Shown one piece after another: positions 50,301-63,456 of a DNA stretch of 64,000 bases. Origin of the DNA: Aristolochia californica. Lineage: Eukaryota; Streptophyta; Magnoliopsida; Piperales; Aristolochiaceae. The notes beneath the pieces are model-generated. The model had not been told where the DNA came from. It saw nothing but the letters and a program-made list of their open reading frames with translations, and ran no database searches. The translations under genes were made by a program, and so were the position numbers. The stretch's first letter is position 1. Every line of letters starts with the position of its first letter. The stretch lies in NCBI GenBank assembly GCA_029961685.1, contig JARWKL010000007.1, positions 16,749,013 to 16,813,012 on the forward strand, read 5' to 3'.

Positions 50301-51432
50301 AAATCAAAACTTCGAGTTTTTGGCTCTCCGTTCATCCCGTAAACAAAAAAAGCAAATAAATCACAAAAAAATGAAAATTTTAGAGTTGATGTATGGAAAA
50401 AATTTCAAACAAATAAAAAAAAGGAATAAAGAAAATTTATTCACACACCACAAATGAACACAAGTTTTGTTTTCCAAGTTTGGGAAATTCCACTAGTCCA
50501 ACACTAATATCTTGGAATTTTACAAGAAGGAAATTTTTTCTACACATGTTTTAAAAATGGATATGCTTGCTAGAAACATGTTAAAGATTCAAATGACCTA
50601 TGGGTCCAAAGCTTTTAAAGAGAATAACAAACGCTCATTAAATTCTCAAGTGAACGTGCGGTGGGAAATTTGCCCGAGTCAAATAAGCCAGTATTTTGCC
50701 CATTTCAAAAAGTTGACCTAACAATCATAGATGATCGTAAAGTGATTTGTCATGCGTAACAGGCTATATTTTTGTAAGAAATGACTTATGGATTGCAATT
50801 AAACACACAGTTAAAAATCCTCCGCCACCCATTTTTCCCGATGATTGCAAAACCTGAGATATAAAAGCTAAAAAGAGCTCGCAATCCCTAAACATTATTG
50901 AAACTCCTCGGAATTATCTCTCTCTACATTTGTGCGTTGTGCTTTTCCATTTTAGATCTAGTCTTTTTTCTTGAATAAAAAATTTGAGTTCTCGCTCTCC
51001 CTTCATCCCCAAAACAAAAAAAGCAAAAAGCTCACAAAGAAATAAAAAAATATAGTTGATGTATGGAAAAAAATTAAAACAATAACAAATGTAAATAAAG
51101 AAAATTTATTCACACAACATAAATAAACACAAAAGTTTTGTGATCCAAGTTTGGGAAATTCCACTAGTTTAACCCTAATAGCTTGCAAATTTACAAGAAA
51201 GAGATTTTTTCTACACATGTTTTAAAAATGGATGTGCATGTTTGAAACATGCTAAAGAGGCAAATGAGCTATGGATTCAAAGCTTTTAATGAGAATAACA
51301 ATCGGTCATTAAATTCTCAAGTGAACTTGCGGTGGGATATTTACCCGAGTCAAACATGCCATTATTTTGCCCATTTGCAAAAAGCTGACATAATAATCAT
51401 AGATCTTAGTAAAGTGATTTATCATGCGTAAC
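47398..51432 (+). repeat. Units A-B-C/A-B-C/A-C (47398, 48072, 48745, 49417, 50089, 50761)
   Basis: Unit 48745 switches from C to A near 49030-49100 (ATTGACACACCAC) and is therefore followed by B at 49417. Unit 50089 switches from C to A very early, near 50165-50195 (CGAAAAAGTGCTTAC). Its A end (GGGAAATTTGCCCG) leads to a C2-type unit at 50761 (GATCTAGTC, AAAGAAATAAA, CTTGCAAATTTAC). Confidence 0.86.
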
Positions 51433-53425
51433 GGGCTATATTTTTGTAAGAAATGACTTTTGGATTGGGTATCAACAGTCAGTTAAAAATCCCCCACCTC
51501 CCCCTTTTCCCGACGATTGCAAAACCTAAGATATAAAAACAAAAAAGTGCTTACAATCCCTAAAAATTACAGACACTCTTTGGAATTATCTCTCTCTTCA
51601 TTTGTACATTGTGCATTTCTGTTTTAGATGTACACATTTTTCTTAAATCAAAACTTCGAGTTTTTCGCTCGCCCTTCATCCCGTAAACAAAAAAGGCAAA
51701 TAGATCACAACAAAATGAAAGTTTTATAGTTGATGTATGCAAAAAATTTAAAACAATAAAAAAAGTAAATAAAGAAAATTTATTCACACACCACAAATGA
51801 ACACAAAAGTTTTGTTAACCAAGTTTGGGAAATTCCACTAGTCCAACACTATTATCTTGGAATTTTACATGAAGGAGATTTTTTCTACACATGTTTTAAA
51901 AATGGATACGTATGCTAGAAACAACTTAAAGATTCAAATGACCTATGGATCCAAAGCTTTTAAAGAGAATAACAAACGCTCATTAAATTTTCAAGTGAAT
52001 GTGCGGAGGGAAATTTGCCCAAGTCAACAAGCCATTATTTTGCCCATTTTCAAAAGGTTGACCAAACAATCATAGATGATTGTAAAGTGATTTGTCTTGC
52101 ATAAGGAGCTACATTTTTGTAAGAAATGACTTATGCATTGGAAGTCAACACTCAGTTAAAAATTGCCCACCTCCCCCTTGTCCTGACGATTGCAAAACCT
52201 TAGATATAAAAACGAAAAAGTGCTTACGATCTGTTAAAATTATAGACACTCTTTGGAATTATCTCTCTCTACATTTGTGAATTTTGCTTTTCCGTTTTAG
52301 ATGTACACATTTTTCTTCAATCAGAACTTTGAGTTTTTGCTCTTCCTTCATCCCATAAACAGAAAAGGCAAATAGATCACATGTGTGGAAAAAATATAAA
52401 ACAATAACTAATGAAAATAAAATATATTTATTCACACACCACAAATGAACAAAAAAGTTTTGTTATCCAAGTTTATGAAATTCCATTAGTCCAATAATAG
52501 CTTGGAATTTTACAAGAACAAGATTTTTTCTACACATGTTTTTAAAATGGATATGCATGCTTGAAACATGTTAAAGATTCAAATGATCTATGGATCCAAA
52601 GCTTTTAAAGAGAATAACAAACGCTTATTCAATCGTCAAGTGAACGTGCGGTGGGATATTTGCCCGAGTATAACAAGTCATTATTTTGCCAATTTTCAAA
52701 ACTTTGACCTAACAATCAAAGATGATTGTAAAGTGATTTATCATGCGTAACGGGCTATATTTTTGTAAGAAAAGACTTATGGATTGCAATTCAACACTCA
52801 GTTAAAAATCCTCCGCCACCCATTTTTCCCGCCGATTGCAAAACCTGAGATATAAAAACTAAAAAGAGCTTACAATCCTTAAAAATTACAGACACTCTTC
52901 GGAATTATCTCTCTCTACATTTGTGCATTGTGCTTTTGCATTTTGGATGTACACTTTTTTCTTAAATCAAAACTTTGAGTTTTCGCTCTCCCTTCATCCC
53001 GAAAACAAAATAGGCAAAAAGCTCACAAGGAAATAAAAAATTTATAGTTGATGTATGGAAAAAATTTAGAACAATAACAAATGAAAATAAAGAAAATTTA
53101 TTCACACAACACAAATAAATACAAAAGTTTTGTTATCCAAGTTTGGGAAATTTCACTTGTTTAACCCTAATTGCTTGCAGTTTTACAAGAAAGAGATTTC
53201 TTCTACACATGTTTTAAAAATGGATGTGCATGTTTGAAACATGTTAAAGATGCAAATGAGCTATGGATGCAAAGCTTTTAAAGAGAATAACAAACGCTCA
53301 TTAAATTCTCAAGTGAACTTGCGGTGGGATATTTACCCGAGTCAAACATGCCATTATTTTGCCCATTTGCCAAAAAGGTTACATAATAATCATAGATGAT
53401 TGTAAAGTGATTTATCATGCGTAAC
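51433..53425 (+). repeat. A-B-C trimer (51433, 52106, 52752)
   Basis: A at 51433 has GGGTATCAACAGTCAG, a relative of the GGGTGTCAACACTCGG variant that follows the other C2 units. B at 52106 is 646 bp: about 26 bp are lost near 52378-52382 (GATCACATGTGTGG) plus a few near 52494. C at 52752 has GGAAATAAAAA and CTTGCAGTTTTAC, partly C2-like. Confidence 0.9.
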
Positions 53426-56400
53426 AGGCTATATATTTGTAAGAAATTACTTTTGGATTGGGAGTCAACACTCAGTTAAAAATCCCCCGCCTCCCCCTTT
53501 TCCCGACGATTGCAACACCTGAGATATAAAAACGAAAAAGTGCTTACAATCCCTAAAAATGATAGACACTCTTTGGAATTATGTCTTTCTGCATTTTTAC
53601 ATTGTGGATTTCTACTTTAGATGTACACATTTTTTTAAAATCAAAACTTCGAGTTCTTTGCTCTCCCTTCATCCCGTAAACAAAAAAGGCAAATAGATCA
53701 CAACAAAAGGAAAATTTTATAGTTGATGTACGGAAAACATTAAAAACAATAAAAGAAGTAAATAAAGAAAATTTATTGACACACCACAAATGAACACAAA
53801 AGTTTTGTTATCAGAGTTTGGGAAATTCCACTAGTCCAACACTAATATCTTGGAATTTTACATGAAGGAGATTTTTTCTACCCATGTTTTAAAAATGGAT
53901 ATGCATGCTAGAAACATGTTAAAGATTCAAATGACCTATGGATCCAAAGCTTTTAAAGACAATAACAAACACTCATTAAATTCTCAAGCAAATGTGCGGA
54001 GGGAAATTTGCCCGAGTCAAACAAGTTATTATTTTGCCCATTTTAAAAAAGTTGACCTAAAAATCATAGATGATTGTAAAGTGATTTGTCATGCGTAACG
54101 GGCTACATTTTTGTAAGAAATGACTTATAGATTGGAAGTCAACACTCAGTTACAAATCATCCGCCTCCCCCTTTTCCCGATGATTACAAAACGTTAGATA
54201 TAAAAATGAAAAAGTGCTTACTATCCGTTAAAATTACAGACACTCTTTGGAATTATCTCTCTCTACATTTGTGAATTTTGCTTTTCTATTTTAGATGTAC
54301 ACTTTTTTCTTAAATCAGAACTTTGAGTTTTTTCTCTTCCTTCATCCCGTAAATAGAACAGGCAAATAGATCACAACAAAATAAAAATTTATAGTTGTTG
54401 TGTGGAAAAAATTTAAAACAATAACTAATGCAAATAAAGAATATTCATTCAGAAACCACAAATGAACACAAAAGTTTTGTTATCCAAGTTTGCGAAATTC
54501 CATTAATCCAACCCTAATAGCTTGGAATTTTATAAGAACGAGATTTTTTTCTACAAATGTTTTTAAAATGGATATGCATGCTTGAAACATGTTAAAGATT
54601 CAAATGTCCTATGGATCCAAAGCTTTTAAAGAGAATAACAAACGCTCATTAAATCCTCAAGTGAACGTGTGGTGGGATATTTACCCGAGTTTAACAAGTC
54701 ATTATTTTTCCCATTTTCAAAAATTTGACCTAACAATCAAAGATGATTGTAAAGTGATTTATCATGCGTAACGGGCTATATTTTTGTATGAAATGACTTA
54801 TGGATTGCAATTCAACACTCAGTTAAAAATCCTCCGCCCCCCATTTTTCCCGACGATTGCCAAATCTGAGATATAAAAACTAAAAAGAGCTTACAATCCC
54901 TAAAAATTACAGACACTCTTTGGAATTATCTCTCTCTACATTTGTGCATTGTGCTTTTCCATTTTAGATGTACACTTTTTTCTTAAATCAAAAATTAGAG
55001 TTTTCGCTCTGCCTTCATCCCGAAAACAAAAAAGGCAAAAAGATCACAACACAATGAAAATTTTATAGTTGATGTACGGAAAAATTTTAAAAAAATAAAA
55101 AATTAAATAAAGAAAATTTATTCACACACCACAAATGAACACAAAATTTTTGTTATCCAAGTTTGGAAAATTCCACTAGTCCAACACTAATATCTTGGAA
55201 TTTTACATGAAGGCGATTTTTTCGACACGTGTTTTTAAATTGGATATGCATGCTAGAAACATTTTAAATATTCAAATGACCTATGGCTCCAAAGCTTTTA
55301 AAGAGAATAACAAACGCTCATTAAATTCTCAAGTGAACGTGGGGTGGGACATTTGCCCGAGTCAAGCAAGCCATTATTTGGCCATTTTCAAAAAGTTGAA
55401 CTAACAATCATAGATGATTGTAAAGTGATTTGTCATGCGTAAAGGGCTATATTTTTGTAAGAAATGGCTTATGAATTGGAAGTCAACACTCAGTGAGAAA
55501 TCGTCCGCCTCCCCCTTTTCCCGACGATTGCAAAACCTTAGATATAAAAATGAAAAAGTGCTTACGATCCCTAAAAAATTACTGACACTCTTCAGAATTA
55601 TCTCTCTCTATATTTGGGCATTGTGCATTTCCATTTTAGAAGTACACTTTTTTCGTAACTCTAAACTTTGAGTTTTCGCTCTCCCTTCATCCCGTAAACA
55701 GAAAAGGCAAGAGATCACAACAAAATAAAAATTTTATAGTTGATGTGTGGAAAAAATTTAAAACAATAACTAATGTAAATAAAAAATATTTATTCACACA
55801 CCACAAATGAATATGCATGCTTGCAATTTTATGCATGCTTACAATCATGTTAACGATTCAAATGTCCTAATAGCTTGGAATTTTACATGAACGAGAATTT
55901 TTCTACACATGTTTTAAAAATGGATATGCAAGCTTGAAACATGTTAAAGATTCAAATGGCCTATGGATCCAAGGCTTTTAAATAGAATAACAAACGCTCA
56001 TTAAGTTCTCAAGTGAACGTGCGGTGGGATATTTACTCGAGTCTAACAAGTCATTATTATGCCCATTTTCAAAAATTGCACCTAAAAATCAAAGATGATT
56101 TTAAAGTGATTTATCATGCGTAATGGACTGTATTTTTGTAAGAAATGACTTATGGATTTTAATTCAACACTCAGTTAAAAAACCTCCGCCACCCATTTTT
56201 CCCGACGATCTCAAAACCTAACATATAAAAACTAAAAAGAGCTTATACTCCCTAAAAATTATAGACACTCTTCGGAATTATCTCTCTCTACATTTGTGCA
56301 TTGTGCTTTTCCATTTTAGATGTACACTTTTTTCTTAAATCAAAACTTATAGTTTTCGCTCTCCCATCATCCAGAAAACAAAAAAGGCAAAAAGCTCGCA

Positions 56401-56797
56401 ACAAAATATAAATTTTATAGTTGATGTATGGAAAAAATTTAAAATAATAACAAAATTAAATAAATTAAATTTATTCACACAACACAAATGAACACAAAAG
56501 TTTTGTTATCCAAGATTGGGAAATTCCACTAGTTTAACCCTAATAGCATTGAATTTTACAAGAAAGAGATTTCTTCTACACATGTTTTAAAAATGGATAT
56601 GCATGTTTCAAACATGTTAAAGATGCAAATGAGCTATGGATGCAAAGCTTTTAAAGAGAATAAATAGCGCTCATTAAATTCTCAAGTGAACTTGCGGTGA
56701 GATATTTACCCGAGTCAAATATGCACTTATTTTACCGATTTGCAAAAAGCTGACATAATAATCATAGAGGATTGTAAAGTGATTTATCATGTGTACC
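53426..56797 (+). repeat. Units A-B-C/A-B-C (53426, 54100, 54773, 55444, 56125)
   Basis: A at 53426 and B at 54100 match the second half of the fused interval and unit 42820 at an offset near 11.28 kb (GCAACACCTGAG, AATGATAGACAC, GTTACAAATC). Unit 54773 switches from C to A near 55040. B at 55444 is 681 bp and holds a scrambled patch at 55811-55868. C at 56125 is ordinary. Confidence 0.87.
55811..55868 (+). other. Scrambled patch with displaced GCATGC segments
   Basis: After CCACAAATGA the expected ACACAAAAGTTTTG..AACC stretch is absent. In its place stand two partial copies of a segment that normally lies ~100 bp further on: ATATGCATGCTTGCAA, then ATGCATGCTT followed by ATGTTAACGATTCAAATG. 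Normal sequence resumes at CCTAATAGCTTGG, so the region reads like a templated or template-switch insertion replacing about 48 bp. Confidence 0.8.
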
Positions 56798-58799
56798 AGG
56801 AAATATTTTTGTAAGAAATGACTTTTGGATTGGGAGTCACCACTCAGTTAAAAATCCCCCGCCTGCCCCTTTTCCCGACGATTGCAAAACCTGAGATATA
56901 AAAACGAAAAAGTGCTTACAATCTCTAAAAATTACAGACAATCTTTGGAATTATCTCTCTCTACATTTGTGCATTTTGCATTTCCATTTTAGATGTACAT
57001 ATTTTTCTTCAATCAAAGCTTCGAGTTTTTCGCTCTCCCTTTATCCCGTAAACAAAAAAAGGCAAACAGATCACAACACAATGAAAATTTTATAGTTGAT
57101 GTACGGAAAAAATTTAAAACAATAAAAAAAGTAAATAAATAAAATTTATTCACACACCACAAATGAACACAAAAGTTTTGTTATCCAAGTTTGGGAAATT
57201 CCACTAGTCCAACACTAATATCTTGGAATCTTACATGAAGGCGATTTTTACGACACATGTTTTAAAAATGGATATGCATGCTAGAAACATGATAAAGATT
57301 GAAATGACCTATGGATCCAAAACTTTAAAGAGAATAACAAACGCTCATTAAATTCTCAAATGAAATTGCGGTGGGATATTTGCCTGAGTCAAACAAGCCA
57401 TTATTTTGCCCATTTTCGAAAAGTTGACCTAACTATCGTAGATGGTTGAAAAGTGATTTGTTAGGCGTAACGGGCTATATTTTTCTAAGAAATGACTTAT
57501 GGATTGGAAGTCAACACTCAGTTAAAAATCGCCCGCCTCCCCCTTTTCCCGACGATTGCAAAACATTAGATATAAAAATGAAAAAATGTTTACGGTCCGT
57601 AAAAATTATTGACACTCTTTGGAATTATCTCTCTCTACATTTGTGCATTGAGTATTTCCATTTTAGATGTACAGTTTTTGCGTATATGAGAACTTTGAGT
57701 TTTCGCTCTCCCTTCATCCCGTAAGCAGAAAAGGCAAATAGATCACAACAAAATAAAAATTTCATAGTTGATGTGTGGAAAAAATTTTAAACAATAACTA
57801 AAGTAAATAAAAAATATTTATTCACACACCACAAATTAACACAAAAGCTTTGTTATCCAATATTGGGAAATTCCATTAGTCCAACCCTAATAGCTTGGAA
57901 TTTTACATGAGGGAGATTTTTTGAACACATGTTTTAAAAATGGATATGCATGCTTGAAAAATGTTAAAGATTCAAATGGCCTATGGATCCAAAGCTTTTA
58001 AAGAGAATAACAAACACTCATTAAATTCTAAAGTGAACATGCGGTGGGATATTTACCCAAGTCTAACAAGTCATTATTTTGCCCATTTTCAAAAATTGCA
58101 CCTAACAATCATAGATGATTGTAAAGTGATTTATCATATGTAATGGGCTATATTTTTGTATGAAATGACTTATGGATTGCAATTCAACACTCAGTTAAAA
58201 ATCCTCCGCCACCCATTTTTCCCGACGATTGCAAAACCTGAGATATAAAAACTAAAAAGAGCTTACAATCCCTAATAATTATAGACACTCTTCCAAATTA
58301 TCTCTCTCAAAATTTGTGCATTGTTCTTTTCCATTTTAGATGTACACTTGTTTCTTAAATCAAAACTTTGAGTTTTCGCTCTTCCTTCATCCCGAAAACA
58401 AAAAAGGCAAAAAGCTCACAACAAAATAAAAATTTTATAGTTGATGTATGGAAAAAATTTAAAAAAATAACAAATGTAAATAAAGAAAATTTATTCACAC
58501 AACACAAATGAACACGAAAGTTTTGTTATCCAAGATTGGGAAATTCCACTAGTTTAACCGTAATAGCTTGGAATATTACAAGAAAGAGATTTCTTCTACA
58601 CATGTTTTAAAAGTGGATATGCATGTTTGAAACATGTTAAAGATGCAAAGCTTTTAAAGTGAATAACAAACGCTCATTAAATTCTCAAGTGAACTTGCGA
58701 TGGGATAATTACTGAGTCAAACATGCCATTATTTTTCCCTTTTGCAAAAAGCTGACATAATAATCATAGATGATTGTAAAGTGATTTATCATGCGTACC
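56798..58799 (+). repeat. A-B-C trimer (56798, 57472, 58145)
   Basis: Regular trimer. The start motif of 56798 is degraded (AGGAAATATTTTT). C at 58145 is 655 bp, having lost 17 bp at 58642-58649 between two GATGCAAA repeats. Confidence 0.91.
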
Positions 58800-60813
58800 G
58801 GGCTATATTTTTGTAAGAAATGACTTTTGGATTGGGAGTCAACGGTCAGTTAAAAATCCCCCGCCTGCCTCTTTTCCCAACTATTGCAAAACCTGAGATA
58901 TAAAAACGAAAAAGTGCTTACAATCCCTAAAAATTACAAACACTCTTTGGAATTATCTCTCTCTATATTTTTGCATTGTGCATTTCCGTTTTAGATGTAC
59001 ACATTTTTCTTTAATCAAAACTGCGAGTATTTCGCTCTCCCTTCATCTCGTAAACAAAAAAGGCAAATAGATCACATCAAAATGAAAATTTTATAGTTGA
59101 TGTACGGAAAAAATTTAAAACAATTAAAAAATTAAATAAAGAAAATTTATTCACCCACCACAAATGAACACAACTCATTTGTTATCCAAGTTTGAGAAAT
59201 TCCACCAGTCCAACAATAATAACTTGGAATACATGAAGGAGATTTTTTGTACACATGTTTTAAAAATGGATATGCATGCTTGAAACATGTTAAAGATTCA
59301 AATGAACTATGGATCCAAAACTTTTAAAGAGAATAACAAACGCTCATTAAATTCTCAAGTGAACGTGCGGTGGGATATTTGCTCGAGTCAAACAAGCCAT
59401 TATTTTGCCCATTTTCAAAAAATTGACCTAACAATCATAGATGATTGTAAAGTGATTTGTCATGCATGACGGGCTATATTTTTGTAAGAAATGATTGAAG
59501 AATTGGAAGTCAACACTCAGTTAAAAATCGCCCGCCTCCTCCGTTTCTCAACGATTGCAAAACCTTAGATATAAAAACGAAAAAGTGCTGACGATCCCTA
59601 AAAATTACAGACACACTTTGGAATTATCTCTCTATACATTTGTTCATTGTGCATTTCCATTTTCGATCTACACTTTTTTCTTAAATATCAACTTTGAGTT
59701 TTCGCTCTGCCTTCATCCAGTAAACAGAAAAGGCAAATAGATCACAACAAAATAAAATTTTTATAGTTGATGTGTGAAAAAAATTTAAAACAATAACTAA
59801 TGTAAATAAAAAAAATTTATTCGCACACCAAAAATGAACACATAATTTTATTTATCCAAGTTTGGGAAATTCCATTAGTCCAACCCTAATAGCTTGGAAT
59901 TTTACATGGAGGAGATTTCTTCTACACGTGTTTTAAAAATGGATATGCATGCTTGAAACATGTTAAAGATTCAACTGACCTAAGGATCCAAAACTTTTCA
60001 AGAGAATAACAACACTCATTAAATTCTCAAGTGAACGTGCGGTGGAATATTTACTCGAGTCTAACAAGTCATTATTTTGCCCATTTTCAGAAATTTGACC
60101 TAACAATCATACATGATTGTAAAGTGATTTATCATGCATAACGGGCTATATTTTTGTAAGAAATAACTTATGGATTGCAATTCAACACTTAGTTAAAAAT
60201 CCTCCCCCACCCATTTTTCTTGACGATTGCAAAACCTGAGATCTAAAAACTAAAAAGAGCTTACAATCCCTAAAAACTATAGACACTCTTCGGAATTATC
60301 TCTCTCTACATTTGTGCATTGTGCTTTTCCATTTTAGATGTACACTTTTATCTTAAATAAAAAATTTGAGTTTTCGCTCTCCCTTCATCCCGAAAACAAA
60401 AAAGGAAAATAGCTCACAAAAAAATAAAAATTTTGTGGTTGATATATGGACAAAAATTAAAACAATATCAAATAAAAATAAATAAAATTTATTCACACAA
60501 CACAAATGCCACAAAAGTTTTGTTATGCAAGTTTGGGAAATTCCACTAGTTTAACCGTAATAGCTTGGAATTTTAAAAGAAAGAGATTTCTAGTACACAT
60601 GTTTAAAAATGGATATGCATGTTTGAAACATGTTAAAGATGCAAATGAGCTATGGATGCAAAGCTTTTAAAGAGAATAGCAAACGCTCATTAAATTCTCA
60701 AGTGAACTTGCGGTGGGATATTTACCCGAGTCAAACATGCCATTATTTTGCCCATTTGCAAAAAGCTGACTTAATAATCATAGATGATTTTAAAGTGATT
60801 TATCAGTCATAAC
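58800..60813 (+). repeat. A-B-C trimer (58800, 59471, 60143)
   Basis: Regular trimer. A at 58800 lacks a few bases near 59229 (CTTGGAATACATG). C at 60143 ends in the CAGTC tail (ATCAGTCATAACGGG), as do 61479 and 62785. Confidence 0.91.
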
Positions 60814-62150
60814 GGGCTATATTTTTGTAAGAAATGACTTTTGGATTGGGAGTCAACACTCGGTTAAAAATCCCCCGCCTCCCCCTTTTTCCCGACGATT
60901 GCAAAACCTAAGATATAAAAACGAAAAAGTGCTTACAATCCCTAAAAATTACAGACACTCTTTGGAATTACCTTTCTATACATTTGTGCATTGTGCATTT
61001 CCATTTAGATGTACTATTTTTTCTTAAATCAGACCTTTGAGTGTTCGCTCTCCCTTCATCCCGTAAACAGAAAAGGAAAATAGATCACAACAAAATAAAA
61101 ATTTTATAGTTGATGTGTGGAAAAAATTTAAAACAATAACAAATGTAAATTAAAAATATTTATTCGCACACCACATATGTACACAAAAGTTTTGTTATCC
61201 AAGTTTGGGAAATTCCAACAATAATATCTTGGAATTTTACACGAAGGAGATTTTTTCTACACATGTTTTAAAAATGGATATGCATGCTTGAAACAAGGTA
61301 AAGATTCAAATGACATATGGATGCAAAGATTTTAAAGAGAATAAAAAACGCTAATTAAATTCTCAAGTGAACGTGCGGTGGGATATTTGCCCGAGTCAAA
61401 CAAGCCTTCATTTTGCCCATTTTCAAAAATTTGACCTAACAATCCTAGATGATTGTAAACTGATTTGTCATGCGTGAGGGGCTATATTTTTGTAAGAAAT
61501 GACATATAGATTGCAATTCAACACTCAGTTAAAAATTCTCCGCCACCCATTTTTCCCGACGATTGCAAAACCTGAGATATAAAAACTAAAAAGAGCTTGC
61601 AATCCCTAAAAATTATAGACACACTTCTGAATTATCTCTCTCTACATTTGGGCATTGTGCTTTTCCATTTTAGATGTACACTTTTTTCTTAAATCAAAAC
61701 ATTGATTTTTCGCTCTCACTTCATCCCGAAAACAAAAGAGGCAAAAAGCTCACAACAAAATAAAATTTTTATAGTTGATTATTGAAAAAATTTAAAACAA
61801 TAACAAATATAAATAAAGAAAATTTATTCACACAATACAAATGAACACAAAAATTTTGTTATCCAATTTTGGGAAATTCCACTAGTTTAACCCTAATACC
61901 TTGGAATTTTACAAGAAAGAGATTTCTACTACACATGTTTTTAAAATGGATGTGCATGTTTGAAACATGTTAAAGATGCAAATGAGCTATGGATGCAAAG
62001 CTTTTAAAGAGAATAAAAAACGCTCATTAAATTCTCAAGTGAACTTGCGGTGGGATACTTACCCGAGTCAAACATGCCCTTATTTTGCCCATTTGCAAAA
62101 AGTTGACATAATAATCATAGATGATTGTGAAGTGATTTATCAGTCGTAAC
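60814..62150 (+). repeat. Hybrid A/B unit 60814 and C unit 61479
   Basis: Unit 60814 starts as A, becomes B near 61015 (GTAAACAGAAAAGG, GATGTGTGG), and its end mixes A-like (CAAACAAGCC) and B-like (AAAATTTGACC) stretches. C follows. Unit 61479 ends in ATCAGTCGTAACGGG. Confidence 0.86.
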
Positions 62151-63456
62151 GGGCTATATTTTTGTAAAAAATGACTTCTGGATTGGGAGTCAACTCTCAG
62201 TTAAAAATCCCCCACCTCCCCCTTTTCCCGACGATTGCAAAACCTGAGATATAAAAACGAAAAAGTTCTTAGAGTCCCTAAAAATTACAGACACTCTTTG
62301 GAAGCATCTCTCTCCACAATTTTCTCAAATCAATACTTTGAGATTTTTGCTCTCCCTTTATCCCGTAAATTAAAACGGCAAATAGATCACAACAAAATGA
62401 AAATTTTATAGTTGATGTGTGGAAAAAATTTAAAACAATAAAAAAAGTAAAAAAATAAAATTTATTCACTCTGCACAAATGAACACAAAAGTTTTGTTAT
62501 CCAAATTTGGGAAATTCCACTAGTCCAACATATCTTGGAATTTTACATGAAGTAGATTTTTTCTACACATGTTTTAAAAATGGATATGCATGCTAGAAAC
62601 ATGTTAAAGAGTCAAATGAGCTATGGATTCAAAGCTTTTATAGACAATAACAAGCGCTCATTAAATTCTCATGTGAACGTGCGGTGGGATATTTGCCCGA
62701 GTCAAACAAGCCATTATTTTGCCCATTTTCAAAAAGTTGACATAACAATCATAGATGATTGTAAAGTGATTTGTCATGCATAAAGGGCTATATTTTGATA
62801 AGAAATGACTTATGGATTGGAAGTCAACCCTCAGTTAAAAATCGCCTGCCTCCCCCTTTTCCCGACGATCGCAAAACCTTAGATATAAAATAAAAAAGTG
62901 CTTACGATCCATAGAAATTACATATAATCTTTCGAATTATCTCTCTCTACATTTGTACATTGTGCATTTCCATTTTAGATGTACACTTTATTCTTAAATC
63001 AGAACTTTGAGTTTTTGCTTTCCCTCCATCCCGTAAACAAAAAAGGCAAATAGATCACAACAAAATAAAAATGTTATAGTTGATGTGTGGAAAAAATTTA
63101 AAACAACAACTAGTGTAAATAAAAAATATTTATTCAGACACCACAAATGAACACAAAAGTTTTGTTATCCAAGTTTGGGAAATTCCATTAGTACAACCCT
63201 AATATCTTGGAATTTAACATGAAGGAAATTTTTTCTACACATGTTTTAAAATTGGATATGCATGTTTGAAAGATATTAAAAATGCAAATGAGCTATGGAT
63301 GCAAAGCTTTTAAAGAGAATAACAATCGCTCATTAAATTTTCAAGTGAACTTTCGGTGGGATACTTACCCGAGTCAAACATGGCATTATTTTGCCCATTT
63401 GCAAAAAGCTGACATAATAAACATAGATGATTGTAAAGTGATTTATCAGTCGTATT
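62151..63456 (+). repeat. A unit 62151 and hybrid B/C unit 62785
   Basis: A at 62151 is 634 bp, having lost about 35 bp near 62315-62324 (CTCCACAATTTTCTC). Unit 62785 starts as B and switches to C near 63255 (GCATGTTTGAAAG, GCAAATGAGCTATGG), with a CAGTC tail, so an A unit follows. Confidence 0.88.
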
